From: an uncultured Sulfurovum sp. | GTDB lineage: Bacteria; Campylobacterota; Campylobacteria; Campylobacterales; Sulfurovaceae | Length of the DNA stretch: 55,706 bases | Direction of reading: 5' to 3' | Assembly: GCA_902727935.1 (NCBI GenBank) | Contig: CACVAX010000044.1 | Location: 1,619-57,324, forward strand | Shown: positions 8,477-17,039 of the stretch, piece after piece | Numbering within the stretch: position 1 is the stretch's first letter | Layout: each line of letters starts with the position of its first letter | The notes under the pieces: model-generated | What the model was told of the DNA's origin: nothing | Database searches by the model: none | What the model saw: the letters and a program-made list of their open reading frames with translations, nothing else | Made by a program: the position numbers and the translations under genes

Positions 8477-8696
8477 GTTTGTAACTTTGGTTAAAAAAAT
8501 CTTCTATTTTTATGTAGAAGGTTTTAAAAACATGAAAATAGGCAAACGCTTATGGGCAATCATCGGCATTAAATTTCTGCTCTTTTTTATTCTTATGAAA
8601 ATTTTCTTTTTCCCAAATCTCTTAAAAGAGAATTTTTCTAACGATACTCAAAGAGCCAATCATATTTTAGAAAAATTAACGAAGGAGCAGCAATAA
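8460..8696 (+). CDS. DUF4492 small membrane protein upstream of cydAB
   Basis: About 78 residues with the family core FYVEGFKNMKIGKRLW followed by one strong hydrophobic helix (AIIGIKFLLFFILMKIFFF) and a short hydrophilic tail. DUF4492 proteins are regularly found directly before cytochrome bd genes in Campylobacterota and Bacteroidetes; their role is unknown. The start is uncertain. ATG at 8460 gives a normal family length but lies inside the His-tail codons of the preceding gene; an upstream ATG at 8403 would add 19 residues with no family resemblance. No ribosome site is clear, so translational coupling is likely. The stop overlaps the cydA start (TAATG). Confidence 0.8.
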   Translation: MTIITKFVTLVKKIFYFYVEGFKNMKIGKRLWAIIGIKFLLFFILMKIFFFPNLLKENFSNDTQRANHILEKLTKEQQ

Positions 8697-10225
8697 TGGA
8701 AGATTTACTGTTGGTAGATTGGTCACGCGCACAATTTGCCTTAACGGCGTTATATCATTGGCTTTTTGTCCCTTTAACTTTGGGGCTTTCATTTATTATC
8801 GCCATCATGGAAAGTATCTATGTTAAAACAGGCAATGTAATTTGGAAAGAAATCACCAAATTTTGGATGACCCTTTTTGCCATTAACTTTGCCATTGGTT
8901 TGGCAACGGGCATTATTATGGAGTTTGAGTTTGGAACAAATTGGTCCAACTACTCTTGGATTGTGGGCGATATTTTTGGAGCACCTCTTGCCATAGAAGG
9001 TATTATGGCATTTTTTATGGAATCTACCTTCTTTGCCATTATGTTTTTTGGTTGGGACAAAGTAAGCAAAAAAATGCACCTCTTAGCCACATGGTTGGTA
9101 GCGATTGGCTCAAACCTTTCGGCACTTTGGATTTTGGTTGCCAATGGTTGGATGCAACACCCTGTGGGCATGGAGTTCAATCTTGATACAGCCCGTTTTG
9201 AGATGGCAAGTTTTTGGGATGTACTTTTTAATCCTAATGCCTATTCCAAGTTTTTACATACCATTGGTAGTGGCTATGTCATGGGGTCGCTTTTTGTGGT
9301 GGGTATTTCTGCTTGGTATTTACTGAAAGGGAAAGATGTAATTAAAGCTAAAAAAAGTATTGTGGTGGGGGCAACCTTTGGATTGATTACCTCTATTTTT
9401 CTCATTATTTCAGGTGATGAATCGGCCCATCAAGTCGCCCTCAATCAACCCACCAAACTCGCAGCCATGGAGGGACTTTACGATGGTCATGAACGGGTGG
9501 GTATTGTAGCCATTGGTCAGCTCAACAGTGACAAAAAAATAGGTGATGACCAAGAAGAGTTTATTTGGAGTTTAGAGATTCCTTATGCCTTATCATTTTT
9601 AGGATTTCATGATATGGAAGCTTTTGTTCCAGGAATTAATCAACTGGTCTATGGCGACAGTGACCATCATAATATTGAGTCAGCAGCAAGTAAAATTGAA
9701 AAAGGAAAAATAGCCATAGAGGCACTTAAGCGTTATAAAACAGCCAAAAAAGAAGGCAATGTAGAAGTAACTAAAAAGGCTTTAACAGACTTTAGAGCCA
9801 ATGAAAAATACTTTGGTTATGGTTATTTAAAAAACCCTGAAGATATCATTCCTCCTGTGGCATTGACCTTTTACAGTTTTCACCTTATGGTAGGACTTGG
9901 CACATGGTTCTTGGTTTTGTTTTTCTTGATTCTCTATTTTGCCATGCTCAACAAACTCGATGGTAAAAAAATGCTCTTACGCTTGGCTGTTTTCTCCATA
10001 CCCTTAGGGTATTTGGCTGGTGAACTCGGTTGGATAGTCGCAGAAGTTGGGCGACAACCATGGGCAATCCAAGGAATGTTACCCACAGGAATGGCAACCT
10101 CAAGCATCAGCGTGGCAGCTGTTCAGACAACTTTTTGGCTTTTCTTTATTATCTTTACAGGCTTACTTATTGCTGAGATAAAGATTATGTTAACACAAAT
10201 TAAACTTGGAATGGGAGGACATTAA
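8696..10225 (+). CDS. cydA: Cytochrome bd quinol oxidase subunit I
   Basis: A 509-residue polytopic membrane protein. Near the N-terminus the heme-ligand region is WSRAQFALTALYHWLFVP (His21); other marks are GTNWSNYSWIVGDIFGAPLAIEG, the quinol-binding loop between helices 6 and 7 (charged stretch at about residues 255-390), and the hallmark GRQPWAIQGMLPT near the C-terminus. It oxidises quinol and reduces oxygen with high affinity, supporting microaerobic respiration. Ribosome site AAGGAG lies 11 nt before the ATG; the start shares one base with the DUF4492 stop, and the stop shares one base with the cydB start. Confidence 0.97.
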   Translation: MEDLLLVDWSRAQFALTALYHWLFVPLTLGLSFIIAIMESIYVKTGNVIWKEITKFWMTLFAINFAIGLATGIIMEFEFGTNWSNYSWIVGDIFGAPLAIEGIMAFFMESTFFAIMFFGWDKVSKKMHLLATWLVAIGSNLSALWILVANGWMQHPVGMEFNLDTARFEMASFWDVLFNPNAYSKFLHTIGSGYVMGSLFVVGISAWYLLKGKDVIKAKKSIVVGATFGLITSIFLIISGDESAHQVALNQPTKLAAMEGLYDGHERVGIVAIGQLNSDKKIGDDQEEFIWSLEIPYALSFLGFHDMEAFVPGINQLVYGDSDHHNIESAASKIEKGKIAIEALKRYKTAKKEGNVEVTKKALTDFRANEKYFGYGYLKNPEDIIPPVALTFYSFHLMVGLGTWFLVLFFLILYFAMLNKLDGKKMLLRLAVFSIPLGYLAGELGWIVAEVGRQPWAIQGMLPTGMATSSISVAAVQTTFWLFFIIFTGLLIAEIKIMLTQIKLGMGGH

Positions 10226-11349
10226 TGTTTGGCGATATGGAATTATTACACTTACAACAATATTGGTGGTTTATCATTGCCCTTTTAGGAGGGCTGTTTG
10301 CTTTTATGATGTTTGTTCAAGGAGGTCAAACGCTACTTAATAAATTGGGGAAAACAGAAGAAGAGAAAAATGTTATCATCGCTTCCTTAGGACGAAAATG
10401 GGAGCTTGGCTTTACCTCTTTGGTGATGTTTGGGGGAGCATTGTTTGCTGCTTTTCCTCTTTTGTATGCTGTTAGTTTTGGAGGAGCATACTATGTTTGG
10501 ATGGCAATATTATTTTGTTTTATCCTTCAAGCTGTCTCTTATGAGTACCGTAAAAAACCCAACAACTTTTTTGGACAAAAAGTCTATGAAATATTTTTAT
10601 ACCTCAATGGTTCATTGGGTATTTTTCTCATTGGGGTAGCCTTGGCAACCTTTTACACGGGTGGAAATTTTATTAAAAATGAGATGAACCTTTCACATTG
10701 GACACTTGAGACGTATGGGCTAGAAGCTTTATTCAACCCGTTTAACCTCTCCTTTGGATTGGTGATTTTCTTCTTAGCACGTGTTGGGGCGAGTTTGTAT
10801 TTTATCAACAATTTAGATGAAGAGAGCATTGTTAACCGAGCTAAAGCACAACTTAAAAAAGATGCCCTGCTCTTTTTGGGCTTTTTTCTTACCATGATGG
10901 CGATGCTTTTTCTAATGAGTGGACTCGGTTATGAAGCAGGAAATTTTAAAGTGGTAGAACATAAATTTTTCTTGAACCTCATAGAAACGCCTATTTTATT
11001 AATAGCATTTTTAACAGGTGTTTGTTTGGTTCTTTTTGGCATATACCGTGCTTTATTTCAAAACAAAACCAATGCCATTTGGTTTCATGGCATAGGAACG
11101 GTTATCACGGTTACCACGTTACTTAGTTTACTTGGCTTTAACCAAACAGCTATTTACCCCTCTTTGAGTGACATAGAGAGTTCCTTAACCATCGTCAACA
11201 GTTCAGGTAGTCATTACACTTTAGCAACCATGAGTTATGTATCGTTGATGGTGCCTTTTGTACTAGGGTACATTTATTTGGTGTGGAAATCCATGGACAA
11301 AACAAAAATAACGAGCGAAGAGATAGAAGCTGATAGTCATCATTATTAG
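10225..11349 (+). CDS. cydB: Cytochrome bd quinol oxidase subunit II
   Basis: A 374-residue membrane protein with about eight to nine hydrophobic helices. The family N-terminus (LQQYWWFIIALLGGLFAFM, then FVQGGQTLL) and the motif GRKWELGFTSLVMFGGALFAAFPLLY are clear. It forms the heterodimer with CydA. Translation is coupled: its ATG overlaps the cydA stop. The end (EADSHHY) is followed after 9 nt by a small membrane-protein gene, probably the third subunit. Confidence 0.96.
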   Translation: MFGDMELLHLQQYWWFIIALLGGLFAFMMFVQGGQTLLNKLGKTEEEKNVIIASLGRKWELGFTSLVMFGGALFAAFPLLYAVSFGGAYYVWMAILFCFILQAVSYEYRKKPNNFFGQKVYEIFLYLNGSLGIFLIGVALATFYTGGNFIKNEMNLSHWTLETYGLEALFNPFNLSFGLVIFFLARVGASLYFINNLDEESIVNRAKAQLKKDALLFLGFFLTMMAMLFLMSGLGYEAGNFKVVEHKFFLNLIETPILLIAFLTGVCLVLFGIYRALFQNKTNAIWFHGIGTVITVTTLLSLLGFNQTAIYPSLSDIESSLTIVNSSGSHYTLATMSYVSLMVPFVLGYIYLVWKSMDKTKITSEEIEADSHHY

Positions 11350-11358
11350 GAGAAAAGA

Positions 11359-11508
11359 ATGGAAACGATTAATTATACAACAGCAATAATGTGGTACGCC
11401 ATGTGGCCCGTGGTTATTTTTGTGGCTTATAAATTTGTACTTACCAATGTCGAACATTTAGAAGAAAATTTGGAAAATAATTTGAAAGAGAAGCCCAAAG
11501 ATAAGTAG
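11359..11508 (+). CDS. CydX-like small subunit of cytochrome bd oxidase
   Basis: A 49-residue frame starts 9 nt after cydB behind the ribosome site TTAGGAGAAAAGA. It encodes one transmembrane helix and a charged tail (EENLENNLKEKPKDK). The segment MWYAMWPVVIFVAYKFVL followed by NVEHLEE resembles E. coli CydX, which starts MWYFAWILG and continues to a HVE motif; here ten extra residues (METINYTTAI) precede it. CydX/CydS-type peptides stabilise the heme centres of bd oxidases. The position after cydAB, the single helix and the MWY..W motif together make this assignment likely, although homology over so few residues is not certain. Confidence 0.75.
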   Translation: METINYTTAIMWYAMWPVVIFVAYKFVLTNVEHLEENLENNLKEKPKDK

Positions 11509-11551
11509 CTATAAAAGGTTATTAAAAATCTTTCAAAACTTTATTTTAGTC

Positions 11552-11557
11552 TATAAT
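11552..11557 (+). promoter_or_regulatory. -10 box for the GH9 giant gene
   Basis: TATAAT in the context TAGTCTATAATTTTAAG, 43 nt upstream of the ATG at 11600, in an AT-rich 91-bp gap. It indicates an independent transcript from the cyd operon. Confidence 0.55.
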
Positions 11558-11599
11558 TTTAAGTAACTATTGATAAAATAAAATCATAAAGGATGAGAG

Positions 11600-14500
11600 A
11601 TGAAACACGGTTTAAGAGTGTTATTAAGCTTAATATTCACGGTATTGGTACAGGCTGATACACTGCAACTTAACCGTGGTTGGAATTTGGTAGGTATCAA
11701 TGCCAATTTAACATTGGAGGAGATTCAATATCAAATAGGGCAGAGCAATCTTTTAGTGATACAAGGAGAGAACAAAACCTATCAAAGGAGCTATGCACAA
11801 CAGAGTCTTAATGCCTTAAATGATTTTACAGCGTTTGAAATGGGAAAAGGGTATTGGGTCAAGATTGTGCAGGATGTGAATCTCTCTTACACCCCCATGA
11901 GCTATAGTGATACAAAAAATCTGTTGTTAGCCAAGGGATGGAATTTGATAAATCCTCTTGATACCCTAAGCCTTGAGACGCTCTTTAGTCAACTTGGGCA
12001 GGATAATGTTGAGGTGATTCAAAGCGAGACACAAACTTATCAAAAAGAGTATCTGGATAAGGGATTTTTTTTTTTAAATGATTTGACACAGTTGGAAGCT
12101 TCTAAAGCCTATTGGATAAAAATTAAAAATGGTGTTGAGTTGGCATTTACCTTTACCCCAACAGCCTACTATTCGAGTGACTTAAGCGAGGAAGAGCAAA
12201 AACAGCTAAATCAAAAAATAGTGAGAATGCAAAAGTCTGATGAGATAAACATTGATGCTATTACGCCTAATATTGTTGAAATAGCACTCATTCCACCTTT
12301 TAATGATGAGGGTTTTACCCGTCTGCCCATTGATATTAATGCTACGCACAATGTTTTGAACTTTACCATCACTTCAAGCAATGATTCCAACTACGAAAAC
12401 AACACACACCCTACTCAAAGTGGATTGAAACGACGGGTAATGTCTGCTCCGATTGATAGCCACGATTTACGTATTTTAGAACGTATTTATTTGAAGTTGC
12501 CCTATGACTTACAAGAGGAGAACAACTACACCCTTAGCATTGAAAAGAATGTTAGTGGAACATCACATGATTTAAGCTTTAGTTATAAGCATAATAGAAT
12601 TTCAAGCCTTATTCATCTTGACCCTGAGGGGTATCTGCCTAATGATAAGAAAAAAGCCTATATGGGAATGCAGTTGGGAAGTTTGGGTGAAGTGGTGGCT
12701 GATGATGTATCGTTTGTAGTCAAACGTGTGGATAACCGAGAAATTGTCTATTCAGGAGAGGGTACAATAGAGGCTTCGAGTGCTTGGAGAGAGAATTTTA
12801 CCAATTTAGAGACGCTCTATCAACATGTGGTTGAATTTGATTTTTCAGCACTCACGGATGAGGGCGAATACATTATAGAAAGTCCCATAGCAGGTATTTC
12901 ACAACCCTTTACCATTAATGGTGATGCCTATCGAAAAACTTTGAATACTTTAGCCCTTGGAGTTTACAATCAACGACGAGGCGAAGATATAAAGATGCCC
13001 TACAGTCGACATGAACGACTCTCTACCATTGAGAACAACACCTATATTTATAGCAGTGATGATTTAGACCCATTTATTACAGGGGATAATGAGTTTGGTG
13101 GTATTAAATACCCTACGAACAATGAAGGAAAAAAAGTTACCTTTGAAGCAGCAGGTCATATGGATGCAGGAGACTATTCACCCTATACCTACAACAGTTC
13201 TGAGTTTACTTGGACACTCTTGGCAGGATTGGACCTATTTGGTTCTAAAGTACTGCACGATAATTTGGGTGTGCCTGAATCAAATGACAATATTCCCGAT
13301 ATCTATCAAGAGATGATGATTGAGCTTAAATGGCTGATGGGAATGCAAGATGATGATGGTGGGGTCTTTGGTATGAGTAAACCCAAAGGGCAAAGCTACC
13401 AAAACAAGATGACAGGAGTTGATACAAATATAGAACGATACCTTAGCCCAAAAGATACCCCACACACGGCAAGTTTTACAGCCGTGATGGCACGTGCTGC
13501 TCGAAGTAAGATTATTAAACAGTACAATCCTGAATTAAATAGTGTGTTTAAAGAGAAAGCCCTCAAAGCATGGGCATGGTTAGAGGAGAATGAAGGATAT
13601 GATGGATGGCACCATTATGGAGCAAAAGAGGGTGATGTCGATGACCGAGTGTGGGCTTCGATTGAACTCTATGCTTTAACAGGTGAGGAGAAGTATCATG
13701 ACTATTTTGTTGCCAATCACAAGCCTGAAAAGCGAGACAATGGTGTAGAGTGGTTTAACCATGGATACGGTTATGCCAATCGTGTGGTTGCCATGTGGGA
13801 CAAAGAGGAGATTCCCTATACCCTTGATAGTACCATGAAAACACAATGTATCAATCGTTATAAAGCGATGCTGGAACATTTTGTGGGATTGGCAGAGAGT
13901 ACTCCTTATGATTTGGTTTTAGAGTGGGCTAGAAAACGATGGAATCAGTTGGGTTGGTATTTTCCACTCTATCAATATGGTTATGATTTGGCAATTGGTC
14001 ACTATCTCTATGAAGATGAACGCTATTTAGAGACGCTTAAAGACCAAATCCACTTTACTTTAGGAGCAAACCCTAGCAACAGTTCAGCCATTACAGGGAT
14101 AGGAAACAAGCGATTACACTCCCTTGTTGACCAAAAGAGTCGGTTTGATGGCTTAGACCAACCTGTTAACGGTCTTCCTGTTTCACCAATAGTAAGTGGG
14201 GCAAGTTGGTTAGACAGTTACGAAAGAAACTTAACCAATTACACCTACCCTAGTACCACCTATGATTTTAGCGATGGTCCTGCCTATGGTCTACTGGATG
14301 AGGTCTACGATGGGTGGAATATCAATGCTGAATTTACCATTGAAAAATTGGGGGCGATGTTAGTGACCTTGGGATATGTGACCCAAGTAGAAGAGAAAGT
14401 TTATGCTTATCCAAAATTTAGTTTAGAGCTGACGGCTATTGATAATGGAAAGTTTAAAACAGCACTCAATTTTATAGAAAAACCAGAGAGTGGTAAGGTG

Positions 14501-17029
14501 GTATGGTATGCCAATGGTCTACCTGTTTCAGTGAATCCAAACTTTATTTTAGAACAAGATTTTGACGAGCCTACATATAAGTTGGGTGCAGAATTTATAG
14601 ACAAGCATGGACGACGCTGGTTTGATGAAGTGCTTGTCAACACACGTGACTACAACAACAGCAATATTCCCTTAGTCTCTTTTGAATCCGAACCCTTGAC
14701 ACATCTTTGGCATTTTGATACCAATCTTAGCAGTGATACAGGAATTGATTTGACCTATGAGGGAAATGCATATTTGGACGATAGCAATCTCTATTGGATG
14801 AAAAACTCCAGTGGAAAAGCGTTAAGAGTAGAGAACTATGGGGATGGGGTGAGTGGCTCTATTTTTATGGAAGAGATACTTGAGGGGAGAAGTTTAGCTG
14901 AACTCGATGCTGTGACCGTTGAGGCACTGATTTATCCTGAAAAACTTTTAGACCGAGGAAGTGCTACAGCAGAGATTATCAAGTTTGAACAGTCGTGGGG
15001 TGCACAACTACAACTCTTACGTTTTACGTGGGATTATGACCTTAAAACGCGATTGGCACGGCACGTTTTAGGCGAAGATGAACAAATAAGCGATGCTTTA
15101 ACAGAGCATGAGTGGCACTATGTCAAAATGAAGATTGACCGATATCGTGTCTACTTTTACCTTGATGGAGAAGAGATTTATGCCCAAGAGCGTGTGCAAA
15201 CCAATCTTGGAAACCTCTTTGATACACGAGAAGTCAAAATCTCTTTGGGTGATTTTACAGGGTGGATTGATGAGTTTAGAATCAGTTTAGAGGTAAGTGA
15301 GGTACATCAAGATAGCGACAGCGATGGATTGCCTGACAGTTGGGAAAATGCCTACGGTTTTAATGTGTTGAGTACTACCGATGCTCTTGAAGACAGTGAC
15401 GGTGATGGATATACCAATTTAGAGGAGTATCAGAACTTAACCAATCCAGAAGTAGAGGATAGCTATTTTGAACCCATAGGAACAAATCTTAGCAGTGTTG
15501 TTGATTGGACAACCCAATTACCTTTTGTCGATTACTTTAAGTTTGCACGAACATGGATTACCCAATGTAAAGTAGGAACGGATACCAACTGTAGCTGGAG
15601 TAACAGTTGGGACACCAAGGAGGAGAATCTACTTGATTTAGACAGTAATGGTTGGGTCAAATCTTTACCCATTCCAGAGGATGGTCATATTTATTCAAGT
15701 GTGGCAACCGTTTGGGACATGCCAAAAAGTTTGCCAAAAGGTCGATATGTAGTACTCTATGAGGGTGAGGGTCTATTAGAGTATCGGCTAGGAGCAACGC
15801 TGGTTGAATCTGACAATGGTTGGGATGTTATTGATGTTGACATGGAAAATGGACTGATACAGATGGTTATTGTACAGACCGATCCCAATGGTACAGGTGA
15901 CTACCTACGCCATATTAAACTGCTAAAAGAGGAAGATGAAAGCAATTCGGCAACCTTTAACAGTGATTTTTTAGAACGTATTAGACCGTTTAAAGTATTA
16001 CGCTTTATGGATTGGCAACGTACCAACAACTCTGACCTTTGTATCTATGAAGATAGATCAAGAGAAGAGAATTACACTTATGCTACCGATAAAGGTGTAC
16101 CCCTAGAAATTATGGTACGTTTGGCAAATGAGTTAGAAAAGACCCCTTGGTTTACGATTCCTCATCAAGCTGATGATAATTTTATTCGAGGTTATGCCAA
16201 AGTGATTAAAACGAAGTTGGATATCAATATTCCCCTTTATGTTGAGTACTCCAATGAGGTATGGAATGGAATGTTTGAGCAGAGCAGTTGGGTAGAGCGT
16301 CAGGCAGAAGCGTTGTGGAGTGACTCAACAAGTAGTGCTTTTACCAAAAAAATTAACTGGTATGGTATGAGAAGCTCTGAGATGTGTGCCATTTTTAAAG
16401 AGGTGTTTAGCGACCAACCCAAACGGGTTAACTGTGTCTTATCGGCACAAGCAGCCAATGTTTGGACAGCGAGTCAAGCATTAAAATGTCCATTGGTTAC
16501 GGATGGCAATTGTAGTAAAGATATTGATGCCTTAGCCATTGCTCCCTATTTTGGAGCGTATATTGGTCAATCTGAAAATCAAGAAGAGCTTGAAAGCTGG
16601 GCAGAAGAGAGCCAAGGAGGGCTTGAACAACTTTTTAGGGAGTTAAGCGAAGGAGGAGTGCTTAGTCACTCCGTTGAAAATGGTGCGTTACATTCATCAT
16701 TTACTTGGATGGAGAATCATAAAGCCGTGGCAAATGAATACCATTTAAAGCTCCTTGCCTATGAAGGGGGACAACATTTAGTGGGTGTAGAAGGTGTTGA
16801 GAATGTGGATGCCATTACCAATTTATTTATGGATGCCAATCGAGATGAACGTATGGGCGACCTCTATTTAGAGTATTTAGCAGAGTGGAAAGCAAGAGGA
16901 GGAGGAGTTTTTATGAATTTTTCCGATATTGGTGCTTATAGTAAATGGGGAAGTTGGGGTGCATTGGAATCGGTCGATCAAAATGAATCAGCGAAATATG
17001 ATGCATTGATGGAGTATATGGGGAAATAG
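11600..17029 (+). CDS. Giant exported two-catalytic-module glycoside hydrolase (GH9 cellulase-type plus TIM-barrel-like module)
   Basis: 1809 residues. Signal peptide to about residue 19 (VLVQA). Two repeats start with a GWNLVG/GWNLIN motif (about 22-100 and 108-180). A CelD-type Ig-like domain lies at about 336-435 (LIHLDPEGYLPND). The GH9 catalytic domain (about 440-930) has the general-base pair in HMDAGDYS (Asp522, Asp525) and a likely acid Glu911 in NINAEFTIEKLGAML. A concanavalin/LamG-like domain follows (about 1032-1237), then a Ca-binding segment DSDSDGLPDSW...DSDGDGYTNLEEY (about 1238-1281). The last 500 residues resemble a clan GH-A barrel, with YSNEVWNG (Glu1553) and LAYEGGQH (Glu1722) spaced as acid/base and nucleophile. 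It likely cuts beta-glucans outside the cytoplasm. An 11-T run lies at 12065-12075. Transfer from a polysaccharide degrader is plausible. The GH9 call is firm; the substrate is not. Confidence 0.85.
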   Translation: MKHGLRVLLSLIFTVLVQADTLQLNRGWNLVGINANLTLEEIQYQIGQSNLLVIQGENKTYQRSYAQQSLNALNDFTAFEMGKGYWVKIVQDVNLSYTPMSYSDTKNLLLAKGWNLINPLDTLSLETLFSQLGQDNVEVIQSETQTYQKEYLDKGFFFLNDLTQLEASKAYWIKIKNGVELAFTFTPTAYYSSDLSEEEQKQLNQKIVRMQKSDEINIDAITPNIVEIALIPPFNDEGFTRLPIDINATHNVLNFTITSSNDSNYENNTHPTQSGLKRRVMSAPIDSHDLRILERIYLKLPYDLQEENNYTLSIEKNVSGTSHDLSFSYKHNRISSLIHLDPEGYLPNDKKKAYMGMQLGSLGEVVADDVSFVVKRVDNREIVYSGEGTIEASSAWRENFTNLETLYQHVVEFDFSALTDEGEYIIESPIAGISQPFTINGDAYRKTLNTLALGVYNQRRGEDIKMPYSRHERLSTIENNTYIYSSDDLDPFITGDNEFGGIKYPTNNEGKKVTFEAAGHMDAGDYSPYTYNSSEFTWTLLAGLDLFGSKVLHDNLGVPESNDNIPDIYQEMMIELKWLMGMQDDDGGVFGMSKPKGQSYQNKMTGVDTNIERYLSPKDTPHTASFTAVMARAARSKIIKQYNPELNSVFKEKALKAWAWLEENEGYDGWHHYGAKEGDVDDRVWASIELYALTGEEKYHDYFVANHKPEKRDNGVEWFNHGYGYANRVVAMWDKEEIPYTLDSTMKTQCINRYKAMLEHFVGLAESTPYDLVLEWARKRWNQLGWYFPLYQYGYDLAIGHYLYEDERYLETLKDQIHFTLGANPSNSSAITGIGNKRLHSLVDQKSRFDGLDQPVNGLPVSPIVSGASWLDSYERNLTNYTYPSTTYDFSDGPAYGLLDEVYDGWNINAEFTIEKLGAMLVTLGYVTQVEEKVYAYPKFSLELTAIDNGKFKTALNFIEKPESGKVVWYANGLPVSVNPNFILEQDFDEPTYKLGAEFIDKHGRRWFDEVLVNTRDYNNSNIPLVSFESEPLTHLWHFDTNLSSDTGIDLTYEGNAYLDDSNLYWMKNSSGKALRVENYGDGVSGSIFMEEILEGRSLAELDAVTVEALIYPEKLLDRGSATAEIIKFEQSWGAQLQLLRFTWDYDLKTRLARHVLGEDEQISDALTEHEWHYVKMKIDRYRVYFYLDGEEIYAQERVQTNLGNLFDTREVKISLGDFTGWIDEFRISLEVSEVHQDSDSDGLPDSWENAYGFNVLSTTDALEDSDGDGYTNLEEYQNLTNPEVEDSYFEPIGTNLSSVVDWTTQLPFVDYFKFARTWITQCKVGTDTNCSWSNSWDTKEENLLDLDSNGWVKSLPIPEDGHIYSSVATVWDMPKSLPKGRYVVLYEGEGLLEYRLGATLVESDNGWDVIDVDMENGLIQMVIVQTDPNGTGDYLRHIKLLKEEDESNSATFNSDFLERIRPFKVLRFMDWQRTNNSDLCIYEDRSREENYTYATDKGVPLEIMVRLANELEKTPWFTIPHQADDNFIRGYAKVIKTKLDINIPLYVEYSNEVWNGMFEQSSWVERQAEALWSDSTSSAFTKKINWYGMRSSEMCAIFKEVFSDQPKRVNCVLSAQAANVWTASQALKCPLVTDGNCSKDIDALAIAPYFGAYIGQSENQEELESWAEESQGGLEQLFRELSEGGVLSHSVENGALHSSFTWMENHKAVANEYHLKLLAYEGGQHLVGVEGVENVDAITNLFMDANRDERMGDLYLEYLAEWKARGGGVFMNFSDIGAYSKWGSWGALESVDQNESAKYDALMEYMGK

Positions 17030-17039
17030 TCTCTCTCTT

